Assembly: GCF_016950255.1 (NCBI RefSeq)
Contig: NZ_JACGFN010000001.1
Span: 3,100,001-3,164,000, forward strand
Origin: Pectobacterium brasiliense
GTDB taxonomy: Bacteria; Pseudomonadota; Gammaproteobacteria; Enterobacterales; Enterobacteriaceae
Length of the DNA stretch: 64,000 bases
Reading direction: 5' to 3'
The position numbers and the translations under genes are program-made. Numbering within the stretch: the stretch's first letter is position 1; each line of letters opens with the position of its first letter. Below the pieces are notes generated by a model. The model searched no databases and was not told where the DNA came from. It saw nothing but the letters and a program-made list of their open reading frames with translations. Positions 1 to 13,100 of this stretch are shown here, in pieces.

Positions 1-446
1 GCAGCAACAATATTCGCGCGCATGTCGGCGACTTCATTTTCACGTCAAAGCTGGTCGATGGGCGTTTCCCGGATTATCGCCGCGTATTGCCGAAGAACCC
101 GGATAAAACGCTGGAAGCCAGCTGCGATTTACTCAAGCAGGCCTTCTCCCGTGCGGCAATTCTATCGAATGAAAAATTCCGCGGTGTGCGTCTGCATCTG
201 ATTCAGAATCAGCTCAAAATTACTGCTAACAACCCAGAGCAGGAAGAAGCGGAAGAGATTCTGGATGTGCAGTACGACGGCACCGAGATGGAAATTGGCT
301 TTAACGTTAGCTACGTACTGGATGTGCTGAACGCGCTGAAGTGCGAAGGGGTGCGTTTACTGCTGACCGATTCCGTTTCCAGCGTGCAGATCGAAGATAG
401 CGCCAGCCGGGCGGCGGCCTATGTCGTCATGCCAATGCGGTTGTAG
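1..446 (+). CDS. dnaN: DNA polymerase III beta sliding clamp, C-terminal part (5' cut by window edge)
   Basis: The first complete codon is at base 3 and the frame stays open to the TAG at 444-446, giving about 147 residues of a protein that is 366 residues long in E. coli. The sequence is nearly that of the E. coli clamp C-terminus (…NPEQEEAEEILDV…, ending AAYVVMPMRL), covering part of domain II and all of domain III. The clamp is a ring-shaped dimer that tethers polymerase III to DNA. It is followed by recF and gyrB as in other enterobacteria, which places the window beside oriC. An internal TTG at 87 is not a real start. Confidence 0.97.
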   Translation, partial: SNNIRAHVGDFIFTSKLVDGRFPDYRRVLPKNPDKTLEASCDLLKQAFSRAAILSNEKFRGVRLHLIQNQLKITANNPEQEEAEEILDVQYDGTEMEIGFNVSYVLDVLNALKCEGVRLLLTDSVSSVQIEDSASRAAAYVVMPMRL

Positions 447-453
447 AATTATC

Positions 454-474
454 GGGCAAGTTTACTTGCCCTTT
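454..474 (+). terminator. Short hairpin between dnaN and recF (weak terminator/attenuator)
   Basis: GGGCAAG (454-460) and CTTGCCC (465-471) form a perfect 7-bp stem with a TTTA loop, followed by only three T. It lies 8 bp after the dnaN stop and could reduce read-through into recF, which is needed in far lower amounts than the clamp. Termination is inferred from structure only. Confidence 0.5.
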
Positions 475-495
475 CATCATTAAGATAACTGCAAC

Positions 496-1581
496 ATGGC
501 TCTTACTCGTCTTCTCATCAAAGATTTCCGTAACATTGAGGCGGCCGATCTGGCGCTGGTTCCCGGCTTTAATTTTTTAGTGGGTGCCAACGGCAGCGGT
601 AAAACCAGCGTGCTGGAAGCGATTTATACGCTAGGGCACGGGCGGGCGTTTCGTAGCATCCAGGCGGGGCGCGTGATTCGTCACGATCAGCCAGAATTTG
701 TACTGCATGGTCGTATTGATGGTACGGAAACGGAGCGATCCGTTGGGTTAAGCAAAAACCGTCAGGGCGACAGCAAGGTACGGATTGACGGCAGCGACGG
801 CCATAAAGTCGCTGAACTGGCGCAACTGCTACCGATACAGCTGATCACTCCGGAAGGATTTACCCTGCTCAACGGCGGCCCGAAATTTCGTCGCGCCTTT
901 CTCGACTGGGGCTGTTTCCATAATGAACCCGGATTTTTCGCGGCCTGGAGCAACATGAAGCGTTTGTTGCGTCAGCGTAATGCGGCGCTGCGTCAGGTGA
1001 GTCACTATGGGCAACTTAGAGCCTGGGATCAGGAACTAGTGCCGCTGGCGGAACGTATCAGCGAATGGCGTGCGCAATACAGCGCGGCGATTGCCAATGA
1101 TATCGCCACGACCTGTACGCAATTTTTGCCTGAATTTTCTCTCAGTTTCTCTTTCCAGCGCGGCTGGGATAAAGAAAGTGAGTATGCAGAACTGCTGGAA
1201 CGGCAGTTCGAACGCGACCGTATGTTAGGTTATACGGCGCTGGGGCCGCATAAAGCCGACTTCCGCATCCGCGCCAGCGGCGTGGCCGTCGAGGATATGC
1301 TGTCCCGTGGTCAGCTCAAGCTACTGATGTGTGCGCTGAGGCTGGCTCAGGGTGAATTTCTCACCCGTCAGAACGGACTGCGCTGTCTGTATCTGATCGA
1401 TGATTTTGCTTCCGAACTGGATAGTACCCGCCGCCGTTTGCTAGCCGAACGGTTAAAAGCCACCCATGCACAGGTTTTTGTTAGTGCCGTCAGCGCTGAA
1501 CAGATAGAGGACATGGTTGGTGAAAAGGGCAAGATGTTCCGCGTAGAACAGGGTAAAATAACGGTTCAATCACAGGACTAA
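496..1581 (+). CDS. recF: DNA replication and repair protein RecF
   Basis: 361 residues (E. coli 357). RecF is an SMC-like ATPase that works with RecO and RecR to load RecA on gapped DNA. Visible motifs are a Walker A loop GANGSGKT at residues 30-37, an ABC-like signature LSRGQLKLL around residue 270 and a Walker B region [11 protein letters not shown] near 300. The ATG at 496 fits the conserved N-terminus [15 protein letters not shown]. It sits 49 bp after dnaN, and its stop is 18 bp before the gyrB ATG, so the three genes probably form one transcription unit. Confidence 0.97.
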
Positions 1582-4017
<2,436 letters not shown>

Positions 4018-4095
4018 TTTAGATAGATTCTGACCGCTGATAAGTCTTTCTGAAGAGTGAAAACGGTGATAATGGAATAGAAGAGTAAAGCGTTT

Positions 4096-4134
4096 GCGCC
4101 AGGGATGGCGCAATCCGAGCGCACAGGGATGTGT
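4096..4134 (+). other. Twin hairpins with GGGA loops in the gyrB 3' region
   Basis: GCGCCA-GGGA-TGGCGC (4096-4111) is a perfect 6-bp stem with a GGGA loop, and ten bases later GCACA-GGGA-TGTGT (4121-4134) forms a second stem of 4 bp plus a G·U pair with the same loop. The second contains ACAGGGATGT, which fits the CsrA/RsmA consensus ACARGGAUGU. It may be a dispersed intergenic element of this genus; no other copy was seen in this window. Confidence 0.5.
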
Positions 4135-4192
4135 TTACAGCGTCTTTACGATCTATCCATTATCACCGCTCGATCGGTTTATCAGCAACCTG

Positions 4193-4221
4193 AGCCAGCT
4201 CCCTGCAGAGCTGGCTTTTTT
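4193..4221 (+). terminator. Intrinsic terminator of the dnaN-recF-gyrB unit
   Basis: AGCCAGCTC (4193-4201) pairs with GAGCTGGCT (4208-4216) around a CCTGCA loop and is followed by six T. There is no T-run on the opposite strand, so it serves gyrB rather than the convergent MFS gene ending at 4233. Confidence 0.85.
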
Positions 4222-4232
4222 ATGTCTTTTTA

Positions 4233-5423
4233 TCAGGCTAATGCACGGCGTTTGGCGCTGCGCATTTCCTGTAGCAGGGTGATGAAAGACGTGATCAGCA
4301 TAAAGATAACGGCAGACCAGAAAATGGCGTGAGGATGGCCGTGATCCAGCAGCCAGCCGAACAGCACCGGCCCCGCGGCACCGCCAATGTTGAAACCGGT
4401 GGAGACAATCCCAAATACCCGTCCTTCTGCGCCCGGTGGTGACGCGGCGCGCACCAGCATATCCCGAGAAGGAGCGATCATGCCGGAGAGAAAACCAGCG
4501 GCGGCCAACAACGGCACGAGCACAACGGTGGGTAAAGAATACATGGCAACGATACTGACCAGCACGGCGGTGACGGCCAACGCCGCCGTCGCGACCAGCC
4601 CGTGGCGTTTAGTTTTATCTGCCAGTGAGCCGCCAGCTAATACGCCAAAGGCGCTGGCGAACAGGAACGCGGTCAGCGCCACGTTAGCCTGTGACAGCGA
4701 CAAATCGTAGCCCGTGACTAACGCCGTCACCGAGAAGTTCTGGATTGAACCCGTACTTAAATTCAGCAGCAGGAACAGAATGAGCAGCGCCAGAATCGGC
4801 AGCGTGAAAACGGGCGCGCGCGATTTGCTCGGCTGGGTGCCTGTTGCTGTCGCAGGTTTCACCCGACTGGGTTCATCGCGATCGGTCAGAAGCAGCGGTA
4901 TCGTCAGTAAGCCGAGGACGCCGGAAACGATGAATGCGCTACTGATGCCGGAAAAGGCGGCAACGGACAGCAAAATACCGGGCGCAATCGCGGTGCCTAA
5001 AAAGCCGGAGAAGGTATGTACCGAGAACGCGCGGCCCATGCGTTTCTCATCAATCCCGCGCGACAGCAAGGCGTAATCCGCCGGATGGTAAACCGCGTTC
5101 GCTACCCCAGCGAGCCCCATCGCGGCGACCAGCCAAACGTAGCTGCCTGAAAAGCCGAGCGAGAGAAAACAGAGGCTCCCGAGCGTGATACCGGCGGTTA
5201 ACGTACGGCGTGCGCCGATGCGGTCCACCATAAAACCAATCGGTGTCTGCACGCAGGCGGAGACAATATTGAATACGCTGAGCGCAAACCCGAGCTCGAC
5301 AAAGCTAATATCACGCTGGGCTGAAAGCAGCGGAATGAGCGCGGGCAGCACCATCATATGGAAATGACTCACCAGATGTGCCGATGAGATTTGCGCCAGT
5401 AGCGGGAGTTTTATAAATTTCAT
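4233..5423 (-). CDS. MFS transporter, fosmidomycin-resistance (Fsr)-like
   Basis: 396 residues with about 12 hydrophobic segments. It is a major facilitator permease, probably a drug/proton antiporter of the inner membrane. The early part (SSAHLVSHFHMMVLPALIPLL, then VDRIGARRTLTAG, the loop after helix 2) resembles Fsr-type exporters. The ATG at 5423 is preferred over an upstream in-frame start at 5492 because AAGGGTG lies just before it and the protein then begins MKFIKLPLLAQ, directly ahead of the first helix. Substrate unknown. It converges on gyrB and is divergent from the GFA gene. Confidence 0.85.
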   Translation of the reverse strand: MKFIKLPLLAQISSAHLVSHFHMMVLPALIPLLSAQRDISFVELGFALSVFNIVSACVQTPIGFMVDRIGARRTLTAGITLGSLCFLSLGFSGSYVWLVAAMGLAGVANAVYHPADYALLSRGIDEKRMGRAFSVHTFSGFLGTAIAPGILLSVAAFSGISSAFIVSGVLGLLTIPLLLTDRDEPSRVKPATATGTQPSKSRAPVFTLPILALLILFLLLNLSTGSIQNFSVTALVTGYDLSLSQANVALTAFLFASAFGVLAGGSLADKTKRHGLVATAALAVTAVLVSIVAMYSLPTVVLVPLLAAAGFLSGMIAPSRDMLVRAASPPGAEGRVFGIVSTGFNIGGAAGPVLFGWLLDHGHPHAIFWSAVIFMLITSFITLLQEMRSAKRRALA

Positions 5424-5587
5424 GTCACCCTTGCAGCATACAGGTTTGTAGATTTTAATCTGGTGAGAGCTGGCGCAAGAACAGGGCGTCACTCCCTGGT
5501 AAATGGATCATAAGGTTAGCATATTACTTATATCATCGATGGCGAATATTGATACCCGCCTTGTCGGCAGAATAGGGGGAGAATGGC

Positions 5588-5956
5588 GTGACGATAAAAT
5601 CATATTTGGGTGGGTGTTTATGTGGTCAGATTCGGTTCAGAGCGACGGGTGAGCCGGGTAACCCACATGCCTGTTCCTGCACCTACTGTCAGCAGCATTC
5701 CGGTGCGCCAACGCTACTGTGGGTTGAGTTTCCCCGGTCGGCGGTTGAGTGGATCGGTGAAGGTGGAGAGCCTGCGCGCTATCGCTCCTCCGACTATTCC
5801 AGCCGAGCTTTTTGTCCGCACTGCGGCAGCACGCTTGGGGCGATTGATGATGAGCCGACCATTGCGCTGACGATTGGGAATTTTGATGAGAAAAACAGCC
5901 CAGAGCTGAAGCCAACATCGCATTCGTTCGAGGATTGCTGTCCACGCTGGGAATAA
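5588..5956 (+). CDS. GFA family (glutathione-dependent formaldehyde-activating enzyme-like) zinc protein
   Basis: 122 residues. The GFA fold binds zinc through cysteines; here GGCLCGQIRF (residues 8-17), CSCTYCQQHSG (29-39) and FCPHCGSTLG are all present, the normal family pattern. Only some members act on glutathione adducts, so the substrate is unknown. The start is GTG at 5588, preceded by AGGGGGAG. It stands alone between a divergent MFS gene and the convergent chemoreceptor gene. Confidence 0.85.
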   Translation: MTIKSYLGGCLCGQIRFRATGEPGNPHACSCTYCQQHSGAPTLLWVEFPRSAVEWIGEGGEPARYRSSDYSSRAFCPHCGSTLGAIDDEPTIALTIGNFDEKNSPELKPTSHSFEDCCPRWE

Positions 5957-6008
5957 CGCACAGGCCGTTTCCGGCCTGTGCAGGATTTTTACTGGTGAAA
6001 GGCTGTGA

Positions 6009-8012
6009 TTACGAGAGCTTAAATACCAGCACTGTTTGCGTGAGCTGCCTGGCTTGTTCTTCCAGTGACGCCGCCGCCGCTGTGGCTTCCTGAACCAGCG
6101 CGGCGTTCTGCTGGGTGACGCCGTCCATCTCGTGAACCGCCTGCGTCACCTGGCTGATTCCGCGTGATTGTTCATCCGATGCTGAGACAATCTCGTCCAT
6201 GATGTCTTTTACCGACGTGACGGCACTCAGCATTTCCTGCATGGTCTCACCGGCGTTCTGAACCAGCGTAACGCCGCTATCGACGCGACTGGCGGACTCC
6301 GTAATCAGTGCGGTGATGTCTTTTACGGCACTGGCGCTGCGCTGAGCGAGGTTGCGCACCTCGTTGGCAACAACCGCGAAACCGCGCCCTTGTTCGCCCG
6401 CTCTGGCGGCTTCCACCGCTGCGTTGAGTGCCAGAATATTGGTCTGGAATGCGATCCCATTGATGATGCTGGTAATGTCGGCAATCTTCTTCGAGCTGTC
6501 GTCGATCTCATTCATAATGTGAACAACCTGACCGACTATTTTGTCGCCTTTTTGAGCGATCTGCGCGGCATTCTGCGCCAGCGTTGTGGCGTTATGGGCG
6601 TTATCCGCATTCTGTTTTACCGTCGCCGTAATCTGTTCCATGCTGGCGGCGGTTTCTTCCAGCGCTGCCGCCTGTTGCTCGGTACGGGAAGCCAGATCGG
6701 TATTGCCAGCCGCAATTTCCGTCGCACCGTGGCTGACAGATTCGCTGGTGCTAATTAGCTGCTCGGCGATATCTCTCAACTGCGTCTGCATGGCATTCAT
6801 GGCGTAAAAAATACTGCTGTCATCCTTTGGTTGCACAGGGATGGTTTGTGTTAAATCCCCTTGTGCGACGGACAGGGCAATTTGCGCCGCCTGAGCAGGT
6901 TCACCACCGATAGGGCGCGCAACCTTGCGGTTAAAGATGATGCCCAGCACACCGGAAACCACCACGATACTCAGTATCATAAGCAGCAGGCCCACGTTGC
7001 GCTGCTGCACCGTTTCCGCCATCACCACATTGACGGGGGCAGACAGGCCGAGCATCCAGGGCGTACCGGTATTGCCGATGGTGACTGGCACATACACGTT
7101 AAACGCTGGCGTATTCAGCACGGCATTGTCACGTTCGATCTGATAAGACTGACCTGTGGTGACATGCTCAAGCAGCGTTGGGTCGTTTTCAATTTTCTTG
7201 GTCACCCGAGCTTTGTCAGGATGAGAAATATAGGCACCGGTGTGGGACAGTAACTGGGCGTAGCCCGTGCCTTCATAGGGTTTGATGTTGTTGGTGAGCT
7301 GTTGCAGCGTATCCAGCGAAAAGTCCGCGGTGACGGAGCCGTAAAATTTGTTGTTGATGATAATAGGCACGGCAATGGAGGTCAGCAGAACATCGACGCC
7401 GTTGTAGGGATAGCTATACGGTTCCAGAATCACTTCTTTCTGGAGTTTCTTCGGCAGCAGATAGTAATCGCCGCTGCCGGGCGTTTCATAATCCAACAGA
7501 GTATGCAGAGCAACGTTGCCTGCGGTGTCGCGGTCAACGTAGCGGACGAAGCGACCTTGCGGATCCTGATCGGGTTGACCCGCGTACTCCCGATCTTTGC
7601 CGTCAAACGCATCGGGTTCCCACGCCAGCGACATCGAAAGGAAATCAGGATGGCTCTTCAGTGCATTTTTCAGCAGTGTCTCCGCGGTTTTTCGATCGGC
7701 GTTACCTGCTTCTTGCAGGCTGACAACGCTCTGCACCAAATTACGTGCCGCATGTAGCGCGACATCCAGTTTTTGCTGAATCAGGTAGCTGTTGGTATAC
7801 GCCGTTTGCTCAAGATACTGCTGTGCGATGGTTTTTTGCTGCTGACCAGATTGCCAAATCAGCAGGCCGATAGTGAGAATAAAACCGAGTGCGATAGTGG
7901 TGACGCCCGCCAGGAGCATCAGCATCCGTGTGCTGAGCTTTCTTTTTGACGCGGTTGGCGAGGTGTGAATGGATAGGTTGCTGTGGTTAACCGGTAATAG
8001 TGTTGTAGACAT
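6009..8012 (-). CDS. Methyl-accepting chemotaxis protein with dCache-type sensor
   Basis: 667 residues. Transmembrane helix 1 is near residues 25-50, followed by a large periplasmic region (about 50-325) with features of a dCache_1 domain ([51 protein letters not shown]). Helix 2 comes next, then HAMP and a cytoplasmic signalling domain with the invariant hairpin [25 protein letters not shown]. dCache receptors often bind amino acids or carboxylates; the ligand here is unknown. There is no C-terminal CheR-binding pentapeptide (end VLVFKLS). ATG 8012 ([11 protein letters not shown]) is preferred to GTG 8051, with AGGGG upstream. The promoter carries a consensus CRP site. Confidence 0.93.
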   Translation of the reverse strand: MSTTLLPVNHSNLSIHTSPTASKRKLSTRMLMLLAGVTTIALGFILTIGLLIWQSGQQQKTIAQQYLEQTAYTNSYLIQQKLDVALHAARNLVQSVVSLQEAGNADRKTAETLLKNALKSHPDFLSMSLAWEPDAFDGKDREYAGQPDQDPQGRFVRYVDRDTAGNVALHTLLDYETPGSGDYYLLPKKLQKEVILEPYSYPYNGVDVLLTSIAVPIIINNKFYGSVTADFSLDTLQQLTNNIKPYEGTGYAQLLSHTGAYISHPDKARVTKKIENDPTLLEHVTTGQSYQIERDNAVLNTPAFNVYVPVTIGNTGTPWMLGLSAPVNVVMAETVQQRNVGLLLMILSIVVVSGVLGIIFNRKVARPIGGEPAQAAQIALSVAQGDLTQTIPVQPKDDSSIFYAMNAMQTQLRDIAEQLISTSESVSHGATEIAAGNTDLASRTEQQAAALEETAASMEQITATVKQNADNAHNATTLAQNAAQIAQKGDKIVGQVVHIMNEIDDSSKKIADITSIINGIAFQTNILALNAAVEAARAGEQGRGFAVVANEVRNLAQRSASAVKDITALITESASRVDSGVTLVQNAGETMQEMLSAVTSVKDIMDEIVSASDEQSRGISQVTQAVHEMDGVTQQNAALVQEATAAAASLEEQARQLTQTVLVFKLS

Positions 8013-8125
8013 ATGCGTAATATCCCCTGGGATATAAGCGCCCGTAGGCACCTTTTTTCATAAAAGAATCAATTGATTGTCTTCCTTTCTGTTTTTGGGT
8101 CATTCCCTTGCGCGGCTCGTCATTA

Positions 8126-8145
8126 TTTGTGATGTAAGTCACAAA
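8126..8145 (-). promoter_or_regulatory. CRP-cAMP binding site upstream of the chemoreceptor gene
   Basis: TGTGA (8128-8132), a 6-bp spacer and TCACA (8139-8143) match both CRP half-sites exactly, inside the palindromic frame TTTGTGA…TCACAAA. It lies about 120 bp before the chemoreceptor start, compatible with activation when glucose is absent. The other neighbour, the lacI-type gene, points the same way and ends at 8278, so the chemoreceptor is the only gene this site can serve from an upstream position. Confidence 0.8.
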
Positions 8146-8277
8146 TAAATTATCGGCGAGAAACAATATCTCTTTAGGCTATTCACGAAAATGTCACAAA
8201 TCAGCGAAGGTATAAAATTGGTATCGCTGTGAACGGACAGAACAGTGAGGCATGGTGCCTCACCGCGTGAGCGAGGA

Positions 8278-9291
8278 TTAGGCGGCAGGGCCTTTGCTGA
8301 CGGAATCGCGGATAATCAATTCGCCCTTGAAGGCTGGCGTAGGCGCGATGGTTTCACCCTCCAGTCGGCACAGCAGTTTTTCAAGTGTATAGCTGATCAT
8401 CTCGGCGACGGGCACATGCACGGTAGTGAGGGGCGGGTAGAACCATGATGCCATCGGTAAATCATCGAACCCCAGCAGCGAGACATCCTGCGGAATCGCG
8501 AGGCCGTGTTCGCGTAGCGCTTTGGCCGCGCCAATCGCCATGTCGTCATTACTGGCGACGAGTGCGCTGAAGGTGGCAGACCGCTGAAGCAAGGTTTGTG
8601 CCGCCGTATAGCCGCTGTCGTGGGTCCAGTCACCTGACGCAACCAGCCCGTCATTATAGGGAACCCCGTTTTCCTCCAGCGCCTGCCGATAGCCCGCCAG
8701 TCGGCTTGTACCCGTGGGGGAGTTCGCCGATCCGCAGACAAAGGCGATATCACGGTGGCCCTGTGCAATGAGGTAATTGACGGCATCATGGCAGTGCAGC
8801 TGGTGATTGGCGCAGATGCCATTATCGCCATGCTGATGCAGTGTGCGGTTCACGACCATGATCGGCTGATCGTGCTGTTCGATAATCTCTTCCAGTTCAT
8901 TCGTAGAGAGAAAACGTGGATAGATAATGACGGCATCGCAGCGTAAATCGAGCAGGAACTGGATCGCTTCACGCTCTTCTTCCGCGCTGTGCTTGCCATC
9001 TGCCATGATGAGCTGCCGCCCGTATTTCTCCGTCATGGTTGCCGTTTGGAACAGCAATTCGCTGAAATAGGGGCCGCTGTATAGCGTGTTGGTCACAACC
9101 AAACCAATAATTTGCGATTTGCTCGTGGCGAGCTGGCGCGCCAGCAGGTTGGGCCGGTAGCCAATCTCTTCAATCGCCTGGAATACCCGATCCCGCGTGG
9201 TTTTACTGACGTAGTTATTCCCTGTCAGCACGCGTGATACGGTGGCTTTGGATACACCGGCTTTTTTCGCTACATCGAGCATGGTTACCAT
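8278..9291 (-). CDS. LacI-family repressor, AscG-like
   Basis: 337 residues (E. coli AscG 336), with the same start and spacing: N-terminal helix-turn-helix (MLDVAKKAGVSKATVSRVL), hinge, then a periplasmic-binding-protein-like effector domain (LGLVVTNTLY-type segment, LLMADGKHSAEEE-like motif, LVASNDDMAIGA). AscG represses cryptic beta-glucoside genes in E. coli. ATG 9291 is chosen, with GGGAAAG upstream; an earlier in-frame start at 9330 lacks such support. The gene is divergent from the PTS/GH1 operon and an AscG-type operator lies between them, so it is very likely the local repressor, with a phosphorylated or free beta-glucoside as inducer. Confidence 0.88.
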   Translation of the reverse strand: MVTMLDVAKKAGVSKATVSRVLTGNNYVSKTTRDRVFQAIEEIGYRPNLLARQLATSKSQIIGLVVTNTLYSGPYFSELLFQTATMTEKYGRQLIMADGKHSAEEEREAIQFLLDLRCDAVIIYPRFLSTNELEEIIEQHDQPIMVVNRTLHQHGDNGICANHQLHCHDAVNYLIAQGHRDIAFVCGSANSPTGTSRLAGYRQALEENGVPYNDGLVASGDWTHDSGYTAAQTLLQRSATFSALVASNDDMAIGAAKALREHGLAIPQDVSLLGFDDLPMASWFYPPLTTVHVPVAEMISYTLEKLLCRLEGETIAPTPAFKGELIIRDSVSKGPAA

Positions 9292-9403
9292 CGTACTTTC
9301 CCGTTCTCCTGTACTGCCTGATGTCGTCATTATAGGGAAAAACCTTCCTTTTTTATCACCAATAACAAGTGTAGGGATAAAAATATTCCCCGATTGCGCT
9401 ATT

Positions 9404-9419
9404 TATGATCGCGTTCAAA
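9404..9419 (+). promoter_or_regulatory. Possible CRP site of the first PTS operon
   Basis: TATGA-N6-TCAAA matches CRP half-sites at 8 of 10 positions. Its centre lies about 70 bp before the start point predicted from the promoter call at 9446-9474, a usual class I distance. Weak on sequence alone. Confidence 0.35.
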
Positions 9420-9436
9420 AAATAGTAAAAACAATA

Positions 9437-9450
9437 TGAAACCGGTTGCA
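9437..9450 (+). promoter_or_regulatory. AscG-type operator of the PTS/GH1 operon
   Basis: TGAAACCGGTTGCA differs by one base from the AscG operator TGAAACCGGTTTCA. It overlaps the proposed -35 element, so binding of the divergent LacI-family protein would block initiation. Confidence 0.75.
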
Positions 9451-9474
9451 TATTATTTTGTGTCTTGCTTGAAT
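9446..9474 (+). promoter_or_regulatory. Candidate sigma-70 promoter of the first PTS operon
   Basis: TTGCAT (9446-9451), a 17-bp spacer and TTGAAT (9469-9474) give a weak -35/-10 pair about 30 bp before the IIB start. The overlap with the operator supports this choice; AT-rich alternatives just downstream cannot be excluded. Confidence 0.4.
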
Positions 9475-9502
9475 AATAAAAAAACGGACGGTGAGGTGCA
9501 GT

Positions 9503-9808
9503 ATGAATAAGATTTTACTCTGTTGCGCAGCAGGAATGTCTACCAGCATGCTGGTACAGCGAATGGAAAAGGTCGCCGAGAAAAATGCGATCGCTGTTGA
9601 GATAAAAGCCGTGGGTTTTGAAGAATTTAATGAGCTAATTGATGAATATGACTGCTGCCTTCTGGGGCCGCAGATTAAGTATAAACTTCCTGAATTCAAA
9701 GTGATAGCTGACGAGAAAGCGAAGCCGATTGCGGTCATTAATATGGTTGATTACGGCATGATGAATGGGGAAAAAGTCCTCAATGATGCCCTGGCGATGA
9801 TCAATTAG
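9503..9808 (+). CDS. PTS lactose/cellobiose-family EIIB
   Basis: 101 residues, a small cytoplasmic phosphocarrier like ChbB/CelA. The active-site loop is CCAAGMSTSML, with the phosphorylated cysteine at residue 8. It takes phosphate from EIIA and passes it to the sugar bound by EIIC. The ATG at 9503 (MNKILLCC) follows GAGGTG; an upstream in-frame codon at 9491 is not needed. First gene of a IIB-IIC-IIA-GH1 operon, 16 bp ahead of EIIC. The EIIB of the second cluster (34149) is a close relative. Confidence 0.93.
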   Translation: MNKILLCCAAGMSTSMLVQRMEKVAEKNAIAVEIKAVGFEEFNELIDEYDCCLLGPQIKYKLPEFKVIADEKAKPIAVINMVDYGMMNGEKVLNDALAMIN

Positions 9809-9824
9809 TATAACGGGAGGAATA

Positions 9825-11138
9825 ATGAGTAAATTAAGCGAGTCATTATTCAGCGTTATCGAAAACCGTATTAGCCCCATTGCGGCAAAACTCTCTAGCC
9901 AGCGCCATGTTGTAGCAATTAAAGATGGCTTCATTGCCTCTATGCCATTTTTAATTGTCGGCTCTTTTATGATGTTATTCGCTCATCCACCTTTTAGCCC
10001 GAATAGTGAATGGGCTTTTGCGCAGTGGTGGCTGGGGATGGTGGAACGCCACGGCGAACAAATCATGATGCCCTATAACATGACGATGGGCATTATGGCG
10101 GTGTATATCACCAGCGCCATCGCTTATAACCTGGCACAAAGCTATAAAATGAACGGTTTCATGGCTGCCAGTCTGGCGCTGATGTCGTTTATGGTCGTTG
10201 CGGCGCCACAAATCGACAAAAGCCTGCCGGTCGGGTCGCTGGGCGGCGAAGGGATTTTCACCGCGATTATCGTGGCGATCTATTCGACGGAGCTGATGCA
10301 CTTTTTGCAGAAGCGCAATATTGGCATCCGCCTGCCGGAACAGGTGCCGCCGAAAATCCGCCAGTCTTTCGATCTGCTGATCCCGATTCTTGCCATCTTC
10401 CTGACGCTCTTCCCGCTTAGCCTGTTTATGCAGAGCCAGTTCGGCATGCTGTTACCGCAGGCAATCATGGCCGTCTTCGCGCAGATTATCTCGGCATCCG
10501 ACTCGCTCCCCGCCATCCTGATTGCGGTGCTGCTCTGCCACCTGCTGTGGTTTGCCGGGATTCACGGGGCGGTTATCGTCGGCGGCATTTTGCAGGCGTT
10601 CTGGCTGACTAACTTAGGGATCAATCAGGAAGCATTTAACGCGGGCGCACCGATCACCAAAATTTTTATTGAACCCTTCTGGCAGTTCTTCATTACGGTG
10701 GGCGGCTCGGGAGCGACCATGGGGCTGGTCTTTCTCTACTTGCGTAGCCGTTCTGCTCACCTGCGATCCATCGGCAAACTGGCCGTGGTGCCGAGCATGT
10801 TCAACATCAACGAACCGGTGATTTTTGGTTCACCCGTTGTGATGAACCCGCTGCTGTTCATCCCATTTATTACCGCGCCGCTGGTGAACGCCACCCTTGC
10901 CTATATCGCATTAAAAACCGATTTGGTGCACCGCGTGATTTCTCTTGCGCCCTGGACAACGCCGGGCCCGATTGGCGCAGCCTGGTCTACGGGGTGGGAC
11001 TGGCGTGCGGTGGTGCTGGTGGGGGTACTGATTGTCGTCTCGTCCTTAATCTATTACCCCTTCTTCAAAATGTATGAACGTCAGCTGGTCGCACAAGAAG
11101 TGGGGACAGCAGAGGAGGCCGTGAGTGATGCGCGATGA
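9825..11138 (+). CDS. PTS lactose/cellobiose-family EIIC permease
   Basis: 437 residues, hydrophobic with about 10 membrane segments; it forms the sugar channel. Family features: the N-terminal region ISPIAAKLSSQRHVVAIKDGFIA followed by a membrane segment, LLWFAGIHGA in the middle and FNINEPVIFGSPVVMNP in the substrate-binding half. Strong Shine-Dalgarno GGGAGG before ATG 9825. The end overlaps the EIIA start by 11 bp. The likely substrate is a beta-glucoside (cellobiose, arbutin or salicin type), inferred from the AscG-like regulator and the GH1 partner. Confidence 0.93.
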   Translation: MSKLSESLFSVIENRISPIAAKLSSQRHVVAIKDGFIASMPFLIVGSFMMLFAHPPFSPNSEWAFAQWWLGMVERHGEQIMMPYNMTMGIMAVYITSAIAYNLAQSYKMNGFMAASLALMSFMVVAAPQIDKSLPVGSLGGEGIFTAIIVAIYSTELMHFLQKRNIGIRLPEQVPPKIRQSFDLLIPILAIFLTLFPLSLFMQSQFGMLLPQAIMAVFAQIISASDSLPAILIAVLLCHLLWFAGIHGAVIVGGILQAFWLTNLGINQEAFNAGAPITKIFIEPFWQFFITVGGSGATMGLVFLYLRSRSAHLRSIGKLAVVPSMFNINEPVIFGSPVVMNPLLFIPFITAPLVNATLAYIALKTDLVHRVISLAPWTTPGPIGAAWSTGWDWRAVVLVGVLIVVSSLIYYPFFKMYERQLVAQEVGTAEEAVSDAR

Positions 11139-11472
11139 AACCATTCTTGATGAAACGACAGTAATGGAACTGATTATCTATGCGGGAGAGGCGCGTTCCA
11201 GCTCAATGGAAGCGCTGAGCGCCGCCAGAAAATACGACTGGGACAGGGCTGATGAACTGCTGAATACGGCTTCTGTGGCGGCGCGCAAAGCCCATCAAAT
11301 CCAGACGGCCCTGATTGGTGCTGATGAGGGCAGCGGAAAAATCCCGGTCAATCTGATTCTGGTTCACGCGCAAGATCACCTGATGAACGCGATGCTATGC
11401 CGTGAGCTGGTGGAGGAACTGATTCAACTGCATCGGGAAATCTCCGCCCTGAAACAGCTTATAAATGAATAA
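11128..11472 (+). CDS. PTS lactose/cellobiose-family EIIA
   Basis: 114 residues, an all-helical trimeric phosphocarrier like ChbA. The phosphorylation-site motif VHAQDHLM puts the active histidine at residue 80. It accepts phosphate from HPr and hands it to EIIB. ATG 11128 and GTG 11125 are both possible behind AGGAGG (11113-11118). This is the only lactose-family EIIA in the window, while the second EIIB/EIIC cluster has none, so it may serve both. Confidence 0.93.
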   Translation: MRDETILDETTVMELIIYAGEARSSSMEALSAARKYDWDRADELLNTASVAARKAHQIQTALIGADEGSGKIPVNLILVHAQDHLMNAMLCRELVEELIQLHREISALKQLINE

Positions 11473-11490
11473 CGTGTAAACCTGAAATAA

Positions 11491-12971
<1,481 letters not shown>

Positions 12972-12973
12972 AG

Positions 12974-13004
<31 letters not shown>

Positions 13005-13017
13005 GCGCGTCATACGA

Positions 13018-13098
<81 letters not shown>

Positions 13099-13100
13099 CT

